64,000 nt of DNA from Lysinibacillus_B sp050613145 (lineage in GTDB: Bacteria; Bacillota; Bacilli; Bacillales_A; Planococcaceae). Positions 60,759 to 64,000 of the stretch are shown here, piece by piece. The stretch's first letter is position 1, and each line of letters begins with the position of its first letter. Below the pieces are notes generated by a model that saw only the letters and a list, made by a program, of their open reading frames with translations, was not told the origin of the DNA and did not search any database. The stretch spans positions 930,001-994,000 of the forward strand of contig NZ_CP192507.1 in assembly GCF_050613145.1 (NCBI RefSeq). Direction: 5' to 3'. Position numbers and translations under genes: made by a program.

Positions 60759-60797
60759 AGGTGATATAAGAGGCCATGGCTCTTATATCACCTTTTT
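60759..60797 (+). terminator. Terminator of ylbN-rpmF
   Basis: A long stem GGTGATATAAGAG(GCC)/(GGC)TCTTATATCACC followed by TTTTTC. Confidence 0.93.
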
Positions 60798-61016
60798 CTT
60801 TTGGTTATATTATAATTTGGGTATATGTTGGCGTGATGGTTGGGGAAGTAAATGGAGGGGGAGAGAAGCCCTTTATTTTAACAAAATATCACTGAGCTTT
60901 CTTTTTTTATAACAAATTTAGCGAATATTCGCATAGTTGTGTTGTCAAATCTGTACGAATTAGGCTACCATTAAAGGACGTTTACTAGCGCAAAGATTAT
61001 AAAGGGGATGACAGAA

Positions 61017-61784
61017 GTGGCTTATTTAATTGAAAAAAACGATGGGATTTTAATATTTACTATCGATCGTGAAGAAAAGCGGAATGCGGTTAATGATGAA
61101 GTGATGGATGGCTTAAAAGAGGTCATTACATATGTAAAAGAACATAATGATGTACGTTTTTTAGTGATAACAGGTGCTGGCGATAAATCGTTTTGTTCCG
61201 GTGGAGATTTATCTGTGTTTCACGAATTAGAAACAGAAGAGCAAGCATTCGGTATGTTAAGTAAAATGGCGAATATTTTGTATGAATTAGCTACATTACC
61301 AGTGCCAACAGTAGCGTTAATTAATGGTACAGCGGTTGGCGGTGGTTGTGAAATTGCCACAGCTTGTGATTTCCGTTTAATGGCTTCTCATGCGAAAGCT
61401 GGATTTATTCAAGGGACTTTGGCGATTACCTCTGGCTGGGGTGGTGGTACATATTTATTTGAACGTGGATTACGTCATGACCGTGCATTAAAAATGTTAG
61501 TGGATGCTAAACCGTACGATGCGCAAACATTGTATGAAATCGGCTGGGCAATGCGTGTTTACTTTGAAGGAACGAAGGAAGAGGCGCTTGGTGATTTTAT
61601 CGAACATATGAGTAACATTCATCCATCTGTACATCAAGCTTATAAAGAAATTGAGCTTCGTAAATGGCGTGAACGCAATATGTACGGTCGCATTATGGAG
61701 GAAGTGCGTACATGTGCGAAGTTATGGGAGAGTGAAGCACATCACGAGGCGGTTAATAGCTTCCTAACGAAATCAAAAAAATAA
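61017..61784 (+). CDS. Enoyl-CoA hydratase/isomerase family protein
   Basis: A 255-residue crotonase-fold protein. Oxyanion-hole segments are FCSGGDLSVF and GTAVGGGCEIATACDFRLM; Glu of GGGCE, equal to Glu144 of rat crotonase, is present. The second catalytic Glu (Glu164, in a PE motif) is absent: FIQGTLAITSGWGGG. With one acid it may be an isomerase, decarboxylase or hydrolase rather than a hydratase. GTG at 61017 is preferred, 9 bases after AAAGGGG; ATG at 61008 directly abuts that site. It is an insertion between rpmF and gerR relative to B. subtilis. Confidence 0.82.
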   Translation: MAYLIEKNDGILIFTIDREEKRNAVNDEVMDGLKEVITYVKEHNDVRFLVITGAGDKSFCSGGDLSVFHELETEEQAFGMLSKMANILYELATLPVPTVALINGTAVGGGCEIATACDFRLMASHAKAGFIQGTLAITSGWGGGTYLFERGLRHDRALKMLVDAKPYDAQTLYEIGWAMRVYFEGTKEEALGDFIEHMSNIHPSVHQAYKEIELRKWRERNMYGRIMEEVRTCAKLWESEAHHEAVNSFLTKSKK

Positions 61785-61885
61785 TGCACTAGATGGATTG
61801 TCTCTAAAAAGAAGGAGGCAATTCATTTTTTTATTCTAATTTTTTACCCGATGCATATAGTAGTAAAAAATGCGAGGTGAACAAG

Positions 61886-62275
61886 TTGGGAGAAAAAAGA
61901 CGTAAAGACCAATGGACGGCAGTGGATGATGAAAAACTAGCAGAAATTGTGATTGGTTATGTCCAAAATGGCAAGACACAATTAGAAGCATTTTCGCGTG
62001 CTGCAGAAGTGCTGGGGCGTACAAAGCAGGCTTGTGGTTTCAGATGGAATAAGACGCTTAGGTTACAATATGGACATGTGTTAGATAATGTCCGGAAGCG
62101 TCCTAAACAAATGATGCGTAGCCACTTAAAACTAGCGCTAACAAATTTTGAAGAATTAACAGAAGCGTATAATACGCTTGATTTAAAATATCGTGAATTA
62201 CAGGCTGAGTATGATAAAATGTTAAAATGGTTACATCAAGGGACTAGTTTTTTAAATAAAGAAGTTGGACAATAA
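61886..62275 (+). CDS. gerR: RsfA/GerR-family sporulation regulator (YlbO)
   Basis: 129 residues. The N-terminal Myb/SANT-like DNA-binding part (KDQWTAVDDEKLAEIVIGYV, QLEAFSRAAEVLGRTKQACG, FRWN) is that of RsfA/PrfA-type regulators; the C-terminus is a coiled coil (LTEAYNTLDLKYRELQAEYD). B. subtilis GerR (YlbO) represses a part of the SigE regulon in the mother cell. The start is TTG at 61886, 6 bases after GAGGTG, which aligns it with the B. subtilis protein. CATATAGT about 30 bases upstream could be a SigE -10, but no good -35 is seen. Confidence 0.88.
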   Translation: MGEKRRKDQWTAVDDEKLAEIVIGYVQNGKTQLEAFSRAAEVLGRTKQACGFRWNKTLRLQYGHVLDNVRKRPKQMMRSHLKLALTNFEELTEAYNTLDLKYRELQAEYDKMLKWLHQGTSFLNKEVGQ

Positions 62276-62350
62276 TGAACAGCAATCACATATCTCGAAA
62301 GTTAAGGAATTATCCCTTATAATGATGAGAAGGTCTGTTTTATAAGTGAG

Positions 62351-62392
62351 AAAAGTAGCGATTTCAACAGATGTGAGCGCTACTTTTATTTC
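62351..62392 (+). terminator. Terminator of gerR
   Basis: AAAAGTAGCG pairs with CGCTACTTTT around an 18-base loop, followed by ATTTCTC. Confidence 0.7.
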
Positions 62393-62394
62393 TC

Positions 62395-62508
62395 GTTAAC
62401 GGGCACCCACCTCCCTTTCTTGATTTTCTTAAGCCTTGAGGTGGGCGGCTTGTACCGATCCCTTCGCTTTCAGTACAGATAAACTATTTCCTGTTACTGG
62501 GGGATAAA
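62395..62508 (-). repeat. Palindromic repeat B, copy 3 (diverged)
   Basis: On the minus strand it starts TTTATCCCCCAGTAACAGG and contains CCCACCTCAAGGCTTAAG then AAAATCAAGAAAGGGAGGTG, ending in GGGTGCCCGTTAAC. The central CCCACCT-to-AGGTGGG stem-loop is the part shared by all three copies; the 5' part is replaced by other sequence with a GTACTG/CGGTAC pair. Confidence 0.65.
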
Positions 62509-62606
62509 AGAACATGTGTGGTCGGAAAAATTGTACAATACTGTTATTCAACTTACTATAGTATGATATGAAGTATGAGACTAATAAGTTTAAGGTGGGG
62601 TAGCAG

Positions 62607-63509
62607 GTGACAGTTCAAATTATTGGAGGCGGTGCTGTTGGCTTGCTGATGGCAAGCTTCTTTTCGGAAAAAAACATACACGTCGAGATCGTCTCTCAGC
62701 GTAGTGAACAATGTGAAGCATTATGTACATATGGATTAGTTCGAAAAGGGAGAGCGGGTGAGGAGGAAAGGTTTTCGGTAGGAGGCACGACGCAAATCGC
62801 GGAGACTCCAGAGCTTGTTATTATTGCCACGAAATATAATGCACTTGCTCATGTTTATCCACTCCTCACACGATTGCCGACAACGGTTCCTTTGTTATTT
62901 CTTCAAAATGGTTTAGCTCATTTCGAAGAAGCGTTACACTTACCGCATTTACACATCGCATTTGGTAGTGCTCAATTTGGTGCGCAACGAGAAAATGATT
63001 ATACGGTGATGCATAAAGGAATAGGTGTTTTAAAGGTAGCGTTAGCACGTGGAGCTGTTGAAAAATTTGCTTATATCGATGAGCTACAAGGGGAGTTATT
63101 ACCTATTCAACATGAAATGGATGCGGAAAAAATGTTATTAGAAAAAGCGCTCCTAAATTGCTTTATTAATCCGTTAACCGCTATATTAAAAGTGAAAAAT
63201 GGGGAATTAATCACAAATGCTCATGCCTATTCATTGCTTGAAACATTATACGAGGAATTGATGACGGCATTTCCGAGCGTTCGGTCGCAATTTCCGTTTG
63301 ATTGTGTAAAAGTTCTGTGTGAAAAAACAGCTACGAATACTTCTTCTATGCTAGCTGATAGACTAGCGGGCCGCAAAACAGAGGTCGATACGATTGTAGG
63401 GGCGATTTTAGCGAAAGCAGCACGAAATCAACAGCAGATTCCAACGTTATATACGTTGTATGAAATGATCAAGGCGTTAGAACAGGTGGAGAGTGGTGAT
63501 AAAATGTGA
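62607..63509 (+). CDS. panE: 2-dehydropantoate 2-reductase
   Basis: A 300-residue NADPH-dependent ketopantoate reductase (B. subtilis YlbQ/PanE) on the way to pantothenate and CoA. The Rossmann motif is IIGGGAVGLLMAS, IIATKYNALAHV and FLQNGLAHFEEALHL follow, and the catalytic Lys/Asn helix is ALLNCFINPLTAIL; TEVDTIVGAILAKA closes the C-terminal domain. The start is GTG at 62607, 6 bases after AAGGTGGGG. It overlaps the next gene by 4 bases. Confidence 0.93.
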   Translation: MTVQIIGGGAVGLLMASFFSEKNIHVEIVSQRSEQCEALCTYGLVRKGRAGEEERFSVGGTTQIAETPELVIIATKYNALAHVYPLLTRLPTTVPLLFLQNGLAHFEEALHLPHLHIAFGSAQFGAQRENDYTVMHKGIGVLKVALARGAVEKFAYIDELQGELLPIQHEMDAEKMLLEKALLNCFINPLTAILKVKNGELITNAHAYSLLETLYEELMTAFPSVRSQFPFDCVKVLCEKTATNTSSMLADRLAGRKTEVDTIVGAILAKAARNQQQIPTLYTLYEMIKALEQVESGDKM

Positions 63510-63901
63510 AAACATTTATTGAAGCGGTAGGTGGCGTTATTCTCATTTGCCCGCTTGTAGCATTAATACTAACATTTATCATTTGTAGGAAGATGCGTAT
63601 AAAAAAAGTACATGCGGTCGGATTTGCTGCGGATGTCACAACATTTATTTTGTTTTTCTCTGTTCCGCTCGCTTTTTATAGCATTTGGGAGAAATCTTTG
63701 TTTTTGTCGATCGTTATTGTTGCATTACTTATTGCGATTAGCTTTACATATGTCGATTGGCGAACGAAAAAGGAAATTGACGTGCCGATTTTATTGAAAA
63801 AGATATGGCGTGTTTATTTTATACTATTGAGTGCGATGTATTTAGGGGCTTGGGTCATTGGTCTCTCAGTAAATATTATGGAATATCTAGCGGCACCATA
63901 A
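63506..63901 (+). CDS. yllA: DUF3397 membrane protein (YllA-like)
   Basis: 131 residues with four membrane helices (VGGVILICPLVALILTFIIC, GFAADVTTFILFFSVPLAFY, SLFLSIVIVALLIAISFTYV, YFILLSAMYLGAWVIGLSVN), matching DUF3397. In B. subtilis yllA follows ylbQ/panE, as here. The start is GTG at 63506 overlapping the panE stop, with GTGGAGAGTGG upstream. Function unknown. Confidence 0.82.
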   Translation: MKTFIEAVGGVILICPLVALILTFIICRKMRIKKVHAVGFAADVTTFILFFSVPLAFYSIWEKSLFLSIVIVALLIAISFTYVDWRTKKEIDVPILLKKIWRVYFILLSAMYLGAWVIGLSVNIMEYLAAP

Positions 63902-64000
63902 GGCAAAAATGTTTTCGCGAGCAGGTAAAACATATACAATAATACATATATATAAAGTAAAAATATACTAGCATAGTAAACTGAACCGTTAGACGATGCA
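63902..64000. other. 3' edge of the window
   Basis: AT-rich, no gene. Likely the upstream region of the next gene; in B. subtilis this would be bshC and then the mraZ-dcw cluster. Confidence 0.4.

Larger units (their letters stand above)
62276..62606. other. Gap gerR-panE with terminator and repeat B
   Basis: Contains the gerR terminator (62351-62392) and copy 3 of repeat B (62395-62508). The remaining ~95 bases should hold the panE promoter; no clear -35/-10 pair is recognised. Confidence 0.7.

Noticed and set aside
1..64000. CRISPR array, prophage, rRNA or tRNA genes
   Set aside because: No regularly spaced direct repeats, phage genes, rRNA conserved segments or tRNA cloverleafs with TTCNANNC loops were noticed in the gaps.

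Overview
The window is chromosomal DNA from a low-GC, spore-forming member of the Bacillales, most likely a Planococcaceae-type genus such as Solibacillus or Lysinibacillus. The evidence is gene order: pdhD, speA, yktA-yktB-yktC, ylaF, typA, ylaH, ylaI, ylaN, ftsW, pycA, ctaA, ctaC-F, ctaG, ylbC, ylbF, ylbG, rsmD, coaD, ylbJ, ylbL, ylbM, ylbN, rpmF, gerR and panE follow almost the same order as in Bacillus subtilis. Other support comes from strong AGGAGG-type ribosome binding sites, frequent TTG and GTG starts, and sporulation genes (gerR, ylbJ). The genus is an inference. No rRNA, tRNA, prophage, intact IS or CRISPR array is visible.

Layout. 1-1.1 kb: 3' end of pdhD. 1.2-2.3 kb: gene-free, with dispersed palindromic repeats. 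2.3-18.1 kb: an accessory block relative to B. subtilis, lying between pdhD and speA. It holds an atypical SDR, a DUF1801 protein, a CstA transporter with a CcpA cre box, a large GAF/PucR-type regulator, a nine-gene acyl-CoA catabolic run (two acyl-CoA dehydrogenases, CoA ligase, thiolase, SDR, crotonase, CaiB/BaiF transferase, MBL hydrolase) and an LrgAB pair. 18.2-26.9 kb: speA, a nitronate monooxygenase-like gene, yktA, a ferrochelatase-like gene behind a Fur box, yktB, yktC, ylaF, typA, ylaH. 27.2-29.8 kb: an inserted NMT1-type ABC importer. 29.8-41.5 kb: ylaI, a ylaL-position gene, ylaN, ftsW, pycA, ctaA, then ctaCDEF. The slot of ctaB holds what looks like a decayed ctaB. 41.6-45.5 kb: assimilatory sulfate operon cysH-cysP-sat-cysC with a hairpin leader. 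45.7-47.2 kb: ctaG and a DUF420/CtaM-like gene. 47.2-64 kb: yugN-like, ylbC, repeats, a second MurE-type ligase, a thioesterase, ylbF, a GDPD-like protein, ylbG, unknowns, rsmD-coaD, ylbJ, ylbL, ylbM, ylbN-rpmF, a crotonase, gerR, panE and a yllA-like gene.

How the genes work together. Most of the backbone is central metabolism and respiration: PDH, pyruvate carboxylase, heme A synthesis and aa3/caa3 oxidase with its assembly factors. The 7.8-16.9 kb run looks like one regulated pathway that activates a carboxylic acid to its CoA ester and degrades it by beta-oxidation. Its paired dehydrogenases and thiolase resemble steroid-side-chain enzymes more than ordinary fatty-acid ones.

The most interesting items are: the heteromeric-looking dehydrogenase/thiolase pathway, the Fur-box ferrochelatase paralogue, the ctaB relic, the extra MurE-type ligase with an altered DNPR motif, two enzyme homologues lacking catalytic residues (SDR and GDPD), the terminator-containing cysH leader, and three families of dispersed structured repeats.
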